Below, one piece after another: positions 8,369-17,497 of a stretch of DNA of 51,268 nt. The first letter of the stretch is position 1. Each line of letters opens with the position of its first letter. The DNA lies in NCBI GenBank assembly GCA_023423995.1, contig JAFAEL010000026.1:1-51268 (forward strand), given 5' to 3'. The position numbers and the translations under genes are program-made. Below the pieces are notes generated by a model. That model worked only from the letters and a program-made list of their open reading frames with translations. It was not told the origin of the DNA and did not search any database. The stretch comes from Pseudomonadota bacterium (lineage in GTDB: Bacteria; Pseudomonadota; Alphaproteobacteria; Rhizobiales; Beijerinckiaceae).

Positions 8369-8935
8369 TCAGCCTTCGAGCTCGTAGAACAGGACGCGTC
8401 CCTCCGGCCTGAGCTGAAGGAGATAGTCGAACTCTGCGATGTTCCGCGTCACCAGGGTGAAGCCGAGCTTCAGCGCCTGAAGGAACAGTACGCAGTCGTG
8501 AAGGACCGCAAATCTGTTGTCCTTCGTATATCCCTGGTTCCGACACATCATGCCGGCATGGACGGCGGCGCTGGCGAGAACGTCAGCGTCGGGCGTGTAG
8601 ACCCGGTGCGGTGCCATCGCATTCACGACGAGCTCGATAGATCCGATGACACTGGCTGTCCTCGGATCTCCTGGGTCGAGCGCTCCCACGAGGTGCAGCA
8701 TCTCCTGCACCGCCACCATGCTGTGGCTGACGACGCGTAACCCGAGCAGATCCTCGAGGGCTTTCGGAGTGCGTCCCTGCATCTGATCGATGTAGACGCA
8801 GGTATCCAGCAAGACCGCGTTTCCGGCAACGGCCACGGTGCCGAGGAACGGCAAATGGTCTTTGCCCCGGCGTGGAAGCGTCCTGCCGGGATCTCGCCGT
8901 CTGGCCCGTTCGGCGGCCCTGAAATCGATCCGCAA
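8369..8935 (-). CDS. VapC-like PIN-domain toxin
   Basis: A 188-residue protein with a PIN fold: LLDTCVYID (D44), E78 in AVQEML, D147 in LHDC, and TRNIAEFDYLLQL near the end, giving the acidic metal-binding set expected of VapC ribonucleases. The N-terminal 40 residues, including PFLGT, also occur in a longer VapC subgroup, supporting the TTG start at 8933-8935, only two bases after the antitoxin stop. A GTG giving a start near residue 35 is an alternative. The target RNA is unknown. The region is visibly less GC-rich than its surroundings and sits between two copies of the HerA gene tail, so it is probably acquired. Confidence 0.78.
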   Translation of the reverse strand: MRIDFRAAERARRRDPGRTLPRRGKDHLPFLGTVAVAGNAVLLDTCVYIDQMQGRTPKALEDLLGLRVVSHSMVAVQEMLHLVGALDPGDPRTASVIGSIELVVNAMAPHRVYTPDADVLASAAVHAGMMCRNQGYTKDNRFAVLHDCVLFLQALKLGFTLVTRNIAEFDYLLQLRPEGRVLFYELEG

Positions 8936-8937
8936 GC

Positions 8938-9282
8938 CTAAGCGCCGAGATCGAGATCCGGATCGACGGTTCCTCTCACGTCCCGAAAGGCTCTCAGGAA
9001 ATCGTCATCGAGCGCGATGTTCGCGAGGGCGAACTCGACGAGTTCGGTATCCGAAATCAAGCCTGTGCGAGCTTTTGCCCTTTCGATCAGCTCGGGGGAG
9101 ACCCGTCCCGCTATGCGTCCCCCCTTGCCGGATGTGAGCCCGGTCTCTCTCGCGCGCGCCAGCACCGCCGCGACGTGAGCGAGCGATCCCTCTCCGGCAG
9201 CTTTCGCCGGAATGCCGCGCCGCGCAGGCTTCCCCTTGCCTTTCGCCGCCGGGCCGAGTGGGCGTCGAGCATCCTTCGCCAT
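8938..9282 (-). CDS. Antitoxin of the VapC-like module
   Basis: A 114-residue protein with a basic, alanine/lysine-rich N-terminus and a C-terminal half (GGRIAGRVSPELIERAKARTGL, read in two parts, then ISDTELVEFALANIALDDDF) that looks like a ribbon-helix-helix strand-helix-helix followed by an acidic toxin-binding tail. It ends two bases before the toxin start, the usual antitoxin-first order. In such modules the antitoxin binds both the toxin and its own promoter; that is inferred here from organisation. Confidence 0.7.
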   Translation of the reverse strand: MAKDARRPLGPAAKGKGKPARRGIPAKAAGEGSLAHVAAVLARARETGLTSGKGGRIAGRVSPELIERAKARTGLISDTELVEFALANIALDDDFLRAFRDVRGTVDPDLDLGA

Positions 9283-9327
9283 GGACCAGCTGCTCCGTTG
9301 AACAGTTTGCGGATTTTGACAACATAG

Positions 9328-9423
9328 GGGCTGGGCCGACCCGGCGCAACGCGGTCATCCGCTGCTGCCGATCCGGCCGGCGAGATGTCGGACCTCCTCG
9401 GGGGAGGGAACAAGAAGCGGTAG
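9328..9423 (+). pseudogene. Orphan second copy of the HerA-like C-terminus
   Basis: Read in the frame of the ATPase gene, this stretch gives a serine/alanine/proline-rich run followed by PAGEMSDLLGGGNKKR and a TAG stop, the same C-terminus as the full gene. The last 43 coding bases are nearly identical; the upstream bases are more diverged but keep similar composition, as if from a different allele. There is no start codon or ribosome-binding site, so it is a gene fragment and not a gene. Confidence 0.7.
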
Positions 9424-9433
9424 AGCGCTACGC
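9379..9433 (+). repeat. Direct repeat copy 2 (ATPase gene tail)
   Basis: Partner of 8308-8362, offset by 1071 bases. It runs into the final codons of the HxlR gene on the other strand, which suggests the ancestral order was ATPase tail directly facing HxlR. Confidence 0.85.
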
Positions 9434-9808
9434 CCGCTTCTTGCCGGCGCTGTCGTATCGGGCGCGGTGCCCGTCGATTTCGGCGATGTGGCGATGGGCC
9501 CATGCTCCGAGAGCGATCACCGGCTCCGACAGGGAATGGCCGAGCGCCGTCAGCTCGTATTCCACCTGCGGCGGGACGGTCGGGTGGACATTGCGGAGCA
9601 CCATCCCGTCCCGTTCGAGGCTCTTCAGCGTCCGGGTCAGCATCTGCTGCGAGATGCCCCCGACGGCGCGCTTGATGTCGTTGAAGCGTCGCGGTCCCTC
9701 GCGCAGCACCATCACGATGAGCACCGTCCACTTGTCGCCGACGCGGCTCAGGATTTCGCTGATCCTGCGGCAATCGCCGTGCAGGGCCGGGTTGGCAGGC
9801 AGATTCAT
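9428..9808 (-). CDS. HxlR-family winged-helix regulator
   Basis: A 126-residue protein with the HxlR pattern: GDC at residues 12-14 (redox-sensing cysteine in several members), SRVGDKWTVLIVMVLREGP, RRFNDIKRAVGGISQQMLT (recognition helix) and LERDGMVLR. It is divergent from an FMN azoreductase gene, a common pairing in which the regulator represses the enzyme until an electrophile modifies the cysteine; that regulation is inferred from the family. The ATG at 9808 gives the family-length N-terminus. Its 3' end touches the duplicated ATPase tail. Confidence 0.85.
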   Translation of the reverse strand: MNLPANPALHGDCRRISEILSRVGDKWTVLIVMVLREGPRRFNDIKRAVGGISQQMLTRTLKSLERDGMVLRNVHPTVPPQVEYELTALGHSLSEPVIALGAWAHRHIAEIDGHRARYDSAGKKRA

Positions 9809-9875
9809 GTGACCTGGTCCTAGAAAAATGCGTTCTTGGCGGCGCGATCCAGGTCTCATAACTGGTGCAGGTCAC
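9809..9875. promoter_or_regulatory. Divergent HxlR/azoreductase control region
   Basis: The region between the two divergent starts holds an inverted pair GTGACCTG (9809-9816) and CAGGTCAC (9868-9875), with a third related AGGTCTCATAACT between them. The outer arms abut the regulator start and lie 16 bases before the enzyme ATG, which suits repressor sites for the adjacent HxlR protein. The spacing is long for one dimer, so two sites are more likely. Confidence 0.5.
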
Positions 9876-9891
9876 AAATCCAGACTGGGAT

Positions 9892-10476
9892 ATGACCTTG
9901 AACCTTCTTCATATCGATTCGAGCATCCAGGGCGACGCCTCCGCGAGCCGGACGCTTTCGGCGGCGATCGTGAGCCGGCTGCAGGCCTCCGGCGGCGGAG
10001 TCCAGACCACCTATCGCGATCTTGCGGCCGAGCCGCTGCCACACCTCACGCTGGATGCATTCGCCAGCGGGCAGGCCCAGGCGGTGATCGAGGAGTTCCT
10101 GCGCGCCGATGTCGTCGTGATCGGCGCCGCCATGTACAATTTCACTATCCCAAGCCAGCTCAAGGCCTGGATCGACCGCATCCTCGTGGCGGGCAAGACG
10201 TTCCGCTACACGGCGCAGGGCACCGAAGGGCTGGCTGGCGACAAGCGCGTCATCGTCGCGCTCGCCCGCGGCGGCATCTACACCGATGGCGGCCCGGCCG
10301 CGTCTCTCGAACATGCGGAGACATATCTGCGCGGGATACTCGCCTTCGTGGGGATCACGGATCCGGAATTCGTGATCGCGGAAGGGCTTGCCCTCGGAGA
10401 CGAGGCGCGGCGTGCCGGGATCGATGGTGCTCTCGAACTGGTCCGGACGGTTGTCCCGCAACGGCTCGCCGCCTGA
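9892..10476 (+). CDS. azoR: FMN-dependent NADH-azoreductase
   Basis: A 194-residue flavodoxin-fold protein beginning [22 protein letters not shown], with APMYNF-like [19 protein letters not shown] and a central [10 protein letters not shown] loop, all hallmarks of AzoR/AcpD quinone and azo reductases. These enzymes carry out two-electron NAD(P)H-dependent reduction of quinones and azo dyes in the cytoplasm. The start at 9892 matches family N-termini. The divergent HxlR regulator is probably its controller. Confidence 0.88.
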   Translation: MTLNLLHIDSSIQGDASASRTLSAAIVSRLQASGGGVQTTYRDLAAEPLPHLTLDAFASGQAQAVIEEFLRADVVVIGAAMYNFTIPSQLKAWIDRILVAGKTFRYTAQGTEGLAGDKRVIVALARGGIYTDGGPAASLEHAETYLRGILAFVGITDPEFVIAEGLALGDEARRAGIDGALELVRTVVPQRLAA

Positions 10477-10548
10477 TCGGCGGTCGGCCGGGCGAGGCGT
10501 GGAGACCGAATGCCGTGCAGCCTCGGTCTCCCGCCCAGGGACGCCAGC

Positions 10549-11034
10549 TCAGGCCGGGGCGCCCCCGCAGCCCGTCGTGTTGACCGTCATCGTGGCCCTC
10601 TCCTCCGGCGTCGGCGTGGAACCGATGCCCCAGGAGACGCCGAACGGGTCCTTCACCATCCCATAGCGGTCGCCCCAGAATTGCAGGCTGACCGGCATCA
10701 GCACGGTGCAGCCGGCCGCGACGGCCTGGTCGAAGACCCGGTCGGCGCTGTCGACATGCAGGTGAAGGTTGAAGGCCTGCGGCGGCACGGCCGGGTAGCC
10801 GTGCTCCGGCATGGGATCCATGAGCATGAGGGAAGCGCCGTTCAGGTCCACGCGCGCGTTCATGATCCGGCCGTCTTCCATGTTCGCTCGCTGGCCGACC
10901 TCCTGCGCCCCGAAGGCGCGCTTGTAGAAGTCGATGGCACCCGCCGCATTCTCCAGCATGAGATAGGGCACGATGCCGCCCTTGAGGGGCGTCATGGCCT
11001 GGGCTGCGTCGTTGGGAAGGGCGTCTGTCATCAA
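10549..11034 (-). CDS. VOC (glyoxalase/PhnB-like) family protein
   Basis: A 161-residue protein with KGGIVPYLMLENAAGAIDFYKRAFGAQEVG and WGDRYGMVKDPFGVSWGIG, the paired beta-alpha-beta-beta-beta motifs of the vicinal-oxygen-chelate superfamily, closest in style to PhnB-like proteins. The actual substrate cannot be read from sequence. It ends with an unusual TGCGGAPA tail. A 12-base perfect palindrome 27 bases upstream of the start is a probable operator. Confidence 0.8.
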   Translation of the reverse strand: MMTDALPNDAAQAMTPLKGGIVPYLMLENAAGAIDFYKRAFGAQEVGQRANMEDGRIMNARVDLNGASLMLMDPMPEHGYPAVPPQAFNLHLHVDSADRVFDQAVAAGCTVLMPVSLQFWGDRYGMVKDPFGVSWGIGSTPTPEERATMTVNTTGCGGAPA

Positions 11035-11344
11035 GCGTTTCCTATTTTCTGGCGCGTATAGTTGATATCAACATATCCGTGGAGTCAAGGATGACGGTCC
11101 GGTGTGCCGGGTGCCGGACCGGCCGGCCTGGCGGCGAGAGCTGCCAGCGCAACCGCAACGCGCGCCGTACAGCCCTGCGCAACGCCCAGCTTGTCAGGGC
11201 CGGATTCCGGGGCGTAGTTTTTCATTGGTCCGATCAAAGGATCGAGCGCCGGCTGGGCTCAGCCGCGCCGACCCGGACCAGATCGGGCGAGATCAGCGCG
11301 GCAGGTCCCGCAGGGTGCGGGAACTGCGAGTGGAGGCTCCGTCC
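11035..11344. other. 310-base gap between VOC and iorA genes
   Basis: No convincing gene. It contains the palindrome at 11061-11072 near its left end. The rest is GC-rich with no motif I can assign; it presumably carries the promoters of the two divergent genes. Confidence 0.5.
11061..11072. promoter_or_regulatory. Palindrome GTTGATATCAAC, likely operator
   Basis: A perfect 12-base palindrome set in an AT-rich patch, immediately upstream of the VOC gene on the minus strand. Its form resembles ArsR-type operators, but no ArsR gene is adjacent, so the regulator is unknown. Confidence 0.5.
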
Positions 11345-11821
11345 ATGATCCGACTCACTGTGAACGGGGAGCAGCGCAGCTTCGACGGCGACCCCGACAT
11401 GCCGCTGCTCTGGTATGTGCGCGACGAGCTCGGCCTCACGGGCACGAAGTTCGGCTGCGGGGCCGCCCTTTGCGGAGCCTGCACGGTGCATCTCGGCGGG
11501 ACGGCCGTACGCGCCTGCATCACGCCCATGGCGGCCGTCGAGGACCAGGAGGTGGTCACCATCGAGGCGCTCTCGCCGGACGGGAACCACCCGGTCCAGG
11601 TCGCCTGGCGCGACCTGAACGTCGCGCAATGCGGTTTCTGCCAGACCGGACAGATCATGCAGGCCGCCTCGCTCCTGAAGGAGAACCCGAAGCCGACCGA
11701 TGCCCAGATCGATGAGGTGATGAGCGGCAATCTCTGCCGCTGCGGCACCTATCCGCGAATCCGCGCCGCGATCCATCGCGCGGCCGGGCAAGATTCCTCG
11801 AAGGAGGGAGGTCGGCTGTGA
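11345..11821 (+). CDS. iorA: Molybdenum hydroxylase [2Fe-2S] subunit (IorA-like)
   Basis: A 158-residue protein with two iron-sulfur cluster motifs: CGAALCGAC (residues 38-46 region, plant-ferredoxin type) and [10 protein letters not shown] followed by [11 protein letters not shown] (alpha-helical type). This is the small subunit of xanthine-oxidase-family hydroxylases lacking a FAD subunit, such as isoquinoline 1-oxidoreductase. It passes electrons away from the molybdenum centre of the next gene's product. Its stop overlaps the GTG start of iorB. The true substrate is not identifiable, so the gene symbol indicates family only. Confidence 0.85.
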   Translation: MIRLTVNGEQRSFDGDPDMPLLWYVRDELGLTGTKFGCGAALCGACTVHLGGTAVRACITPMAAVEDQEVVTIEALSPDGNHPVQVAWRDLNVAQCGFCQTGQIMQAASLLKENPKPTDAQIDEVMSGNLCRCGTYPRIRAAIHRAAGQDSSKEGGRL

Positions 11822-14166
11822 TCCATCCTGCGCAACTCCAGGCCGAACCGGCCTCTGCCCGCCCTATTGAGACCGGTCTCGAGCTGCCCGCCGGGACGCT
11901 CGCCCCCGATGTCAGCCGCCGGGCGCTCCTCGGCGGCGCGGGCGCGCTCATCCTCGCGCTCTCGCTGCGCAACCCGGCCCAGGCAGCCGACCCGCAGAAG
12001 TTCGGCGCGGACGGCATGCCGAACGGCTGGCGCGACGATCCCACGATCTTCGTCGCCATCGCGCCCGACGGCACGGTGACGATCACCAACCACCGTTCGG
12101 AGATGGGGCAGGGCGTGCGGACCTCGGTCGCCCTCGTCGTGGCCGACGAGCTCGACGCGAACTGGGCGCGCGTGCGGGTCGCGCAGGCGCCGGGTGACGA
12201 GGCACGCTACGGAAACCAGGACACCGACGGATCGCGCTCGCTGCGCCACTTCTTCCAGCACTTCCGCCATGTCGGGGCGGCCGCCCGCGCCATGCTCGTA
12301 CAGGCCGCCGCGAAGCAGTGGGACGTGCCCGCGAGCGAGCTCGTGGCCGAGAACCATCGCGTGGCGCATCTGCGCTCGGGCCGCTCGGCGGGCTATGGCG
12401 AGCTCGCGACCGCCGCGGCCGCACTGCCGGTCCCGCCCCGGGAGAGCGTGGTGCTGAAGAAGCCCGAGGCCTTCCGCTATATCGGCAAGGGCGAGATCGG
12501 CCTGATCGACAATCGCGACATCACGACAGGCAAGGCGATCTACGGGCTCGATCACAAGCTCGACGGCATGCTCTACGCAGTCGTCGCGCGGCCGCCCGTC
12601 TACGGTGGCAAGGTCGCGAGCCTCGACGATGCCGAGGCCCGGAAGGTGCCCGGCGTGGTCAAGATCTTCACGATCGAACCGACCCCGATCCCGTCCGAGT
12701 TCATGCCGCTCGGCGGCGTGGCCGTCGTCGCGCGGAACACCTGGGCGGCCCTGAAGGCGCGCGATGCCCTGAAGGTCACCTGGGACGACGGGCCGAACGC
12801 CAGCTACGACACGAGCGCGTATCGGGCCGAGCTCGAGAAGGCCGTGCGGTCCCCCGGCAAGGTCGTCCGCAACCAGGGCGATGTCGACGCCGCGATGGCC
12901 AAGGCCAAGACGAAGGTCACGGCCGAGTACTTCGTCCCGCACCTCACGCAGGCGCCGATGGAGACGCCCTCGGCCGTCGTGCAGGTGAAGGACGGGTTCT
13001 GCGAGGCCTGGACCTGCACGCAGGCCCCGCAGGCGACGCATGATCGCCTCGCCAAGCGGCTCGGGCTCGCCGCGGACAAGGTCCGCGTGAACGTCACGCT
13101 GCTCGGCGGCGGGTTCGGGCGCAAGTCGAAGCCCGATTACGTGGTCGAGGCTGCCCTGTGCAGCCAGGAGGCCGGCGGCGCTCCCGTCCGGCTGCTCTGG
13201 ACGCGGGAGGACGACCTCCGGCACAGCTACTACCACACCATCTCCGTGGAGAGGCTGGAGGCCAGGCTCGACGAGAAGGGCATGCCGGTCGCCTGGCTCC
13301 ATCGCAGCGCGGCGCCGACGATCGGCTCGATCTTCGCGCCGGACCCGAAGCACGAGCTGCCCTTCGAACTCGGGATGGGCTTCGTCAATATGCCCTTCGC
13401 GGTGCCGAACGTCCGCCTGGAGAACCCGGAGGCTCCGGCCCACACGCGGATCGGCTGGTTCCGCTCGGTCTCCAACATCCCGCATGCCTTCGCGATCCAG
13501 TCCTTCGTGGCCGAACTCGCGCATGCGGCTGGGCGCGATCCTAAGGACTACCTCCTCGAGCTGATCGGTCCGGCCCGCCGGATTGATCCGACGACGCTGG
13601 GCGACGTGTGGAACCACGGCGAGGATCCCAGCCTCTATCCGATCGATACGGGCCGGCTCCGCCGGGTGATCGAGGCGGCGGCCTCCGGCGCGGGCTGGGG
13701 GCGCAAGCTGGAGGCGCGGCGCGGGCTCGGCGTCGCCGGCCATTACAGCTTCGTGACCTACACGGCCGTCGCCTGCGAGGTGGAGGTCAGCCCCGAGAAC
13801 GAGGTGAAGGTCCACGCGGTCGACATCGCGGTCGATTGCGGGCCGCAGGTCAATCCGGAACGCATCCGGTCGCAGATGGAGGGTGCGGTCGTGATGGGGA
13901 TGGGCCTCGCGCTCACCTCCGAGATCACGTTCCAGAACGGCCGCGTGCAGCAGGGCAACTTCGATTCCTACGAGATCACCCGGATCGATGCGGCCCCGAA
14001 GGTCGTGCGCGTGCACCTTCTCCCGTCCGGCGCCTATGACGGTCCGCTCGGCGGGGTCGGCGAGCCCGGGGTTCCGCCGGTCGCGCCGGCGATCGCCAAC
14101 GCGGTCTTCGCTGCAACCGGGCGGCGTGTCCGGCAGTTGCCAATCCGAGGGCGGCTGGGCGCCTGA
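11818..14166 (+). CDS. iorB: Molybdenum hydroxylase large subunit (IorB-like)
   Basis: A 782-residue molybdopterin-binding subunit. A twin-arginine-like segment ([18 protein letters not shown], residues 33-50) suggests export to the periplasm, although it is preceded by about 30 residues, an unusually long lead that depends on the GTG start overlapping iorA. The body shows [29 protein letters not shown] and, near the end, [10 protein letters not shown] with the family's catalytic glutamate. Family members hydroxylate N-heterocycles or oxidise aldehydes. No cytochrome or maturation gene follows, so the electron acceptor and the MoCo chaperone must be encoded elsewhere. Confidence 0.85.
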   Translation: MIHPAQLQAEPASARPIETGLELPAGTLAPDVSRRALLGGAGALILALSLRNPAQAADPQKFGADGMPNGWRDDPTIFVAIAPDGTVTITNHRSEMGQGVRTSVALVVADELDANWARVRVAQAPGDEARYGNQDTDGSRSLRHFFQHFRHVGAAARAMLVQAAAKQWDVPASELVAENHRVAHLRSGRSAGYGELATAAAALPVPPRESVVLKKPEAFRYIGKGEIGLIDNRDITTGKAIYGLDHKLDGMLYAVVARPPVYGGKVASLDDAEARKVPGVVKIFTIEPTPIPSEFMPLGGVAVVARNTWAALKARDALKVTWDDGPNASYDTSAYRAELEKAVRSPGKVVRNQGDVDAAMAKAKTKVTAEYFVPHLTQAPMETPSAVVQVKDGFCEAWTCTQAPQATHDRLAKRLGLAADKVRVNVTLLGGGFGRKSKPDYVVEAALCSQEAGGAPVRLLWTREDDLRHSYYHTISVERLEARLDEKGMPVAWLHRSAAPTIGSIFAPDPKHELPFELGMGFVNMPFAVPNVRLENPEAPAHTRIGWFRSVSNIPHAFAIQSFVAELAHAAGRDPKDYLLELIGPARRIDPTTLGDVWNHGEDPSLYPIDTGRLRRVIEAAASGAGWGRKLEARRGLGVAGHYSFVTYTAVACEVEVSPENEVKVHAVDIAVDCGPQVNPERIRSQMEGAVVMGMGLALTSEITFQNGRVQQGNFDSYEITRIDAAPKVVRVHLLPSGAYDGPLGGVGEPGVPPVAPAIANAVFAATGRRVRQLPIRGRLGA

Positions 14167-14198
14167 GAGGCGCCTATCGAGCCCACGGGAGGTGGTGC

Positions 14199-14585
14199 AT
14201 GAGACGTGACGTCTGGGCCGTGCCGTCGGCCGTCCTCGCGGTGGCGCTCACCGGTCTGCCTGCGCTCGCATCGCCCTGCTCGGACGCGATCGCGGAGCTG
14301 TCCGGAAAGGTCCGGACCGAGGCGCGCGAGTCGATCGCGGCCTCGACGGGGAGCAAGATCGTGGCTGCCCGTCGCGAGGGGGAGGGCGAGGCGGGCGTGG
14401 CCCCGTCACCTGACCGTCGCGAGTCCACCCCCGCCCAGGCCGCCCAGGCGGGCGAGGGCGGCGATCGTGCGCAGCAGGCGCAGGTTGCGCTCGACGAGGC
14501 GAGGACGGCGGACGGTAAGGGCGACGCCAAGGGCTGCGACGCCGCGCTCGCTCGCGCCCGGCGATTGCTGGACGGGGCGCCCTAG
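14199..14585 (+). CDS. Small secreted hypothetical protein
   Basis: A 128-residue protein with a Sec signal peptide (MRRDVWAVPSAVLAVALTGLPALAS), a short helical segment (CSDAIAELSGKVRTEARESI), a low-complexity linker, and a C-terminal helical part with CDAALARARRLLDGAP. Two cysteines remain in the mature form. GGGAGGTGGTGC just before the ATG gives a clear ribosome-binding site. It lies 32 bases after iorB and may be co-transcribed. No family recognised. Confidence 0.6.
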   Translation: MRRDVWAVPSAVLAVALTGLPALASPCSDAIAELSGKVRTEARESIAASTGSKIVAARREGEGEAGVAPSPDRRESTPAQAAQAGEGGDRAQQAQVALDEARTADGKGDAKGCDAALARARRLLDGAP

Positions 14586-14665
14586 CGCCCCGAGAAGGGC
14601 GGGTCTCGGGCCGCCCGAAGCGCCGCTTTGGCCGCGCTCGCCTTTACCGTTGGGCGGGCGGATCC

Positions 14666-15520
14666 TCAGACCATCCCCTTCCAGGGCACGAGCACCCGCT
14701 CCAGCATCCGCATGCCGAGCTCGAACAGGGCCGCGAAGATGCCGATCAGGAGGATGCCCATTATCACGAGGTCGGTGCGCAGGAAGTTGGAGGCGTTGAG
14801 GACGAGCTGGCCGAGGCCTGCCGTTGCCGCGACCATCTCGGCCGCGACGAGCGTCGTCCAGCCCACCCCCATGCCGATGCGCAGCCCGATCAGGATCTCG
14901 GGGAGCGCGGCCGGCAGCACCACGTAGCGCACCACCTGCCAGCGGCTCGCGCCCATGGAGAGGGCCGCATTGACCTGGTCCTTCGAGGCGGAAAGCACGC
15001 CGGACCGGGTCGCGAGCGCGACGGGCGCGAAGCAGGCCAGGAAGATCAGCAGGATCTTGGAGGTCTCGCCGATCCCGAACCAGATGATCATCAGCGGCAG
15101 ATAGGCGAGCGGCGGCAGCGGCCGGTAGAACTCGATGATGGGGTCGAGGATGCCGCGGGCGATCCGGCTCATCCCCATCGCGAGCCCGGCCGGGATGCCG
15201 AGCAGCGCCGCGAGGGCGAAGGCGCCGATCACCCGCATGAGGCTGTCGGCCATGTGGACGGTGAGGGGCGCCCCGTCGAGCTCGCCGCCCCAGGCCTGCC
15301 TGAACGCCGCGACGATCGCCTGCGGCCGCGGCAGGAACAGCGGCTTGACCGCCCCGAGATGCGTCGCGAGCGTCCAGGCCAGGAACAGGACGAGCACTGT
15401 CGCGGCGCTCACGACGAGGGGCGAGCCGCCTTGTTTCGCCGCCGGCCTCGGCCTGGGCCTCCGCGCCGGCCGTCGAGCCGCCGGGGAAAGCGGCGCCTCG
15501 ATATGGGGAGGGGCGTCCAT
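14666..15520 (-). CDS. tauC: ABC transporter permease, TauC/SsuC family
   Basis: A 284-residue membrane protein with about six helices, a proline/arginine-rich cytoplasmic N-terminus, and the permease EAA-type loop (AALSMGASRWQVVRYVVLPAALPE). The segment IEFYRPLPPLAYLPLMIIWFG (in two parts) is characteristic of taurine/sulfonate/nitrate-type permeases. It ends VLVPWKGMV. It follows the ATPase gene with no gap and forms an importer with the two genes upstream. Confidence 0.82.
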   Translation of the reverse strand: MDAPPHIEAPLSPAARRPARRPRPRPAAKQGGSPLVVSAATVLVLFLAWTLATHLGAVKPLFLPRPQAIVAAFRQAWGGELDGAPLTVHMADSLMRVIGAFALAALLGIPAGLAMGMSRIARGILDPIIEFYRPLPPLAYLPLMIIWFGIGETSKILLIFLACFAPVALATRSGVLSASKDQVNAALSMGASRWQVVRYVVLPAALPEILIGLRIGMGVGWTTLVAAEMVAATAGLGQLVLNASNFLRTDLVIMGILLIGIFAALFELGMRMLERVLVPWKGMV

Positions 15521-16309
15521 CTACGAGGCCTCCTGCCTGGCCGGTCCGCGCCGATGCACGAGCGCAAGGACGCGTTCGCGCATGGCGATGAAGGCCGGAT
15601 CGGACTTCACCCGCCGGGCATCCCGGCCCTCCAGGAAGGCGCGCGAGAAGGGCAGGTCGATCGTCTCCACGATGCGCCCGGGCCGGGGGCTCATCACGAC
15701 CAGCTTGGTGGCGAGGAACACCGCTTCCTCCACGTCGTGCGTGATGAAGAAGGCCATCTTGCCGGTGCGGTGCCAGACTTCGAGCACGAGCTCCTGGACC
15801 TGCTCCCGGGTGAAGGCGTCGAGCGCCCCGAACGGCTCGCCCATGAGAAGGGCGCGCGGATCGCTCGCAAGCGCCCGCGCGATGCCGACGCGCTGCTGCA
15901 TCCCGCCGGACAATTCGTAGATCTTCTTGCCGGCGAACTCGGACAGCCCGACGAGGCCCAGCATCTCGATCGCGACACGGCGGCGCTCGGCCCGCGGCAC
16001 CCCGCGCATCTTCAGCGCGAAGGCGACGTTCTCGGCAACGTCCAGCCACGGCATCAGGGCATGCCGCTGGAAGACAACGCCGCGATCGGCGCCCGGTCCG
16101 AGGACCGGATGCCCGTCGAGGAGGATCTCGCCCTCCGTCGGCTCCAGGAAGCCGGCGATGGCGGACAGGAGGGTGGTCTTGCCGCAGCCGGACTCGCCGA
16201 GGGCGACGATGAACTCGCCCGGCCTGATCGTCAGGTTCACCCGCGAGAGCGCCACGATGCCGCTCTCGCCGCCGCCGAAATGAACGCTGACGTCCCTGAT
16301 CTCGAGCAT
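15521..16309 (-). CDS. tauB: ABC transporter ATPase, TauB-like, altered Walker B
   Basis: A 262-residue ATPase with Walker A GESGCGKT (38-45), Q81, signature LSGGMQQR (133-140) and the switch histidine H191. The Walker B reads [12 protein letters not shown]: glycine (codon GGC, bases 15839-15841) replaces the aspartate that normally binds Mg2+, while the catalytic glutamate E158 stays. A single base change explains it. Everything else looks intact, so the protein may be impaired, or this may be a sequence error. It sits between the substrate-binding protein and permease genes of a taurine/sulfonate-type importer; the substrate is inferred by similarity only. Confidence 0.82.
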   Translation of the reverse strand: MLEIRDVSVHFGGGESGIVALSRVNLTIRPGEFIVALGESGCGKTTLLSAIAGFLEPTEGEILLDGHPVLGPGADRGVVFQRHALMPWLDVAENVAFALKMRGVPRAERRRVAIEMLGLVGLSEFAGKKIYELSGGMQQRVGIARALASDPRALLMGEPFGALDAFTREQVQELVLEVWHRTGKMAFFITHDVEEAVFLATKLVVMSPRPGRIVETIDLPFSRAFLEGRDARRVKSDPAFIAMRERVLALVHRRGPARQEAS

Positions 16310-16346
16310 CAGCCCATGCCGAGCGTCGGAGGGGGCGCCTGGTGCG

Positions 16347-17360
16347 TCATTTCAGGGCGGCCTCGACGAACTCCTTCGTCACGAACTTCGTGAAATCCGA
16401 AGGGACGGACTGGACGCGGCCCTGCTCCTTCAGGAACTCGGCGGTCGAGGCGAGCGCCTTGGCCGCGCCGCCGCCGAGCCAGGCCGCGGAAGCCTGCTCC
16501 TCGAGCGTCGGGAAGGCATAGGCGGCAAGGCTCGCCGGCACGTCCTCCGGCGCCGAGCCGCTGATCTTGGCGACGGCCTTCACCTCGGGCGAGGTCGCCG
16601 TCCAGGCGTCCTTCTTCGCCTTGTACTCGGCATCCTTGGCCGCGATCATCCGCACGAGCTCGACCATGAAGGGCTTGTTCGCCTCGGCCCATTTACGGTC
16701 GACGATGATGCCGTCGAAGGTCGCCTTGCCCTTCTTCGAGATCTCGCCCGCCGAGGTCAGGACCTTGCCGTTCGCCTTCACCTTGGTGAGGACGGGGTCC
16801 CAGATGAAGGTCGCGTCGACGTCGCCGCGCTCCCACGCCGCCGCGATCTCCGGCGGGCGCATGTTGAGGATCTTCAGGTCCTTCGCGCCGAGCCCGGCCT
16901 CGGACAGGGCGAACATCAGCTGGTAATGGGCCGTGGAGACGAACGGGACCGCCACCGTCTTGCCCTTCAGGTCGGCGACCTTCTCGGCGCCGCTGCCGTT
17001 GCGGGCGACCAACTGCTCCGCATCGGCGATGTCGTCGAGGATCCAGAACAGCACGACGTCGAGCCCCTGCGTGGCGGCCGTCGCGATCGGGGAGGATCCC
17101 GCCTCGCCGATCTGGACGTTCCCCGAAGCCATCGCCCGGACGACATCGCCGCCGCCGCCGAACTTGGGCCAGTTGATCTTGTAGCCGGTCTTCTTTTCCA
17201 GCTCCCCGGAATCGATCAGCGCCCGGAAGGGCACGACCATGTCCTGGTGCGCGAAGGTCACCTCCTTGTCGGCCGCCCGGGCCAGGCCGGGGAGGGCAAT
17301 CGCGACGGCGAGGGCTGCGGCCGCGAACCGAGATGCTTTCCCAACACTGCGAAATGCCAA
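16347..17360 (-). CDS. tauA: Taurine-type ABC substrate-binding protein
   Basis: A 337-residue secreted protein: signal peptide ending GLARAADKE, then [49 protein letters not shown] (in two parts) and [21 protein letters not shown], typical of TauA-like binding proteins for alkanesulfonates. It is the first gene of the tauA-tauB-tauC set and diverges from the M20 peptidase gene. No taurine dioxygenase is present nearby, so the ligand is not confirmed. Confidence 0.83.
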   Translation of the reverse strand: MAFRSVGKASRFAAAALAVAIALPGLARAADKEVTFAHQDMVVPFRALIDSGELEKKTGYKINWPKFGGGGDVVRAMASGNVQIGEAGSSPIATAATQGLDVVLFWILDDIADAEQLVARNGSGAEKVADLKGKTVAVPFVSTAHYQLMFALSEAGLGAKDLKILNMRPPEIAAAWERGDVDATFIWDPVLTKVKANGKVLTSAGEISKKGKATFDGIIVDRKWAEANKPFMVELVRMIAAKDAEYKAKKDAWTATSPEVKAVAKISGSAPEDVPASLAAYAFPTLEEQASAAWLGGGAAKALASTAEFLKEQGRVQSVPSDFTKFVTKEFVEAALK

Positions 17361-17497
17361 GACCGGATCCTCCCTGACGGGCTACGCCGGTGGCCGTTGC
17401 AATTCTCGTGCGCAGATCGCGCCGCAGGCCGGCGGCGGGACGGGCTTGGCAGCCGCGCCGATCGGGTCTAGCCCAAGGCGACCGTGATGGAGCTCAC

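Noticed and set aside
11079..11348. Possible small gene upstream of iorA
   Set aside because: No ribosome-binding site, no motif, arginine-rich composition typical of non-coding GC-rich DNA.
11749..14016. Very long open frame on the strand opposite iorB
   Set aside because: Composition is the mirror of a high-GC codon pattern (Arg, Asp, His, Leu rich) and it has no recognisable motif, while the plus strand carries clear enzyme motifs throughout.
14406..16049. Long minus-strand open frame over the tauBC-like genes in a second frame
   Set aside because: The true frames show full ABC ATPase and permease motifs; this one is an alternative-frame shadow.
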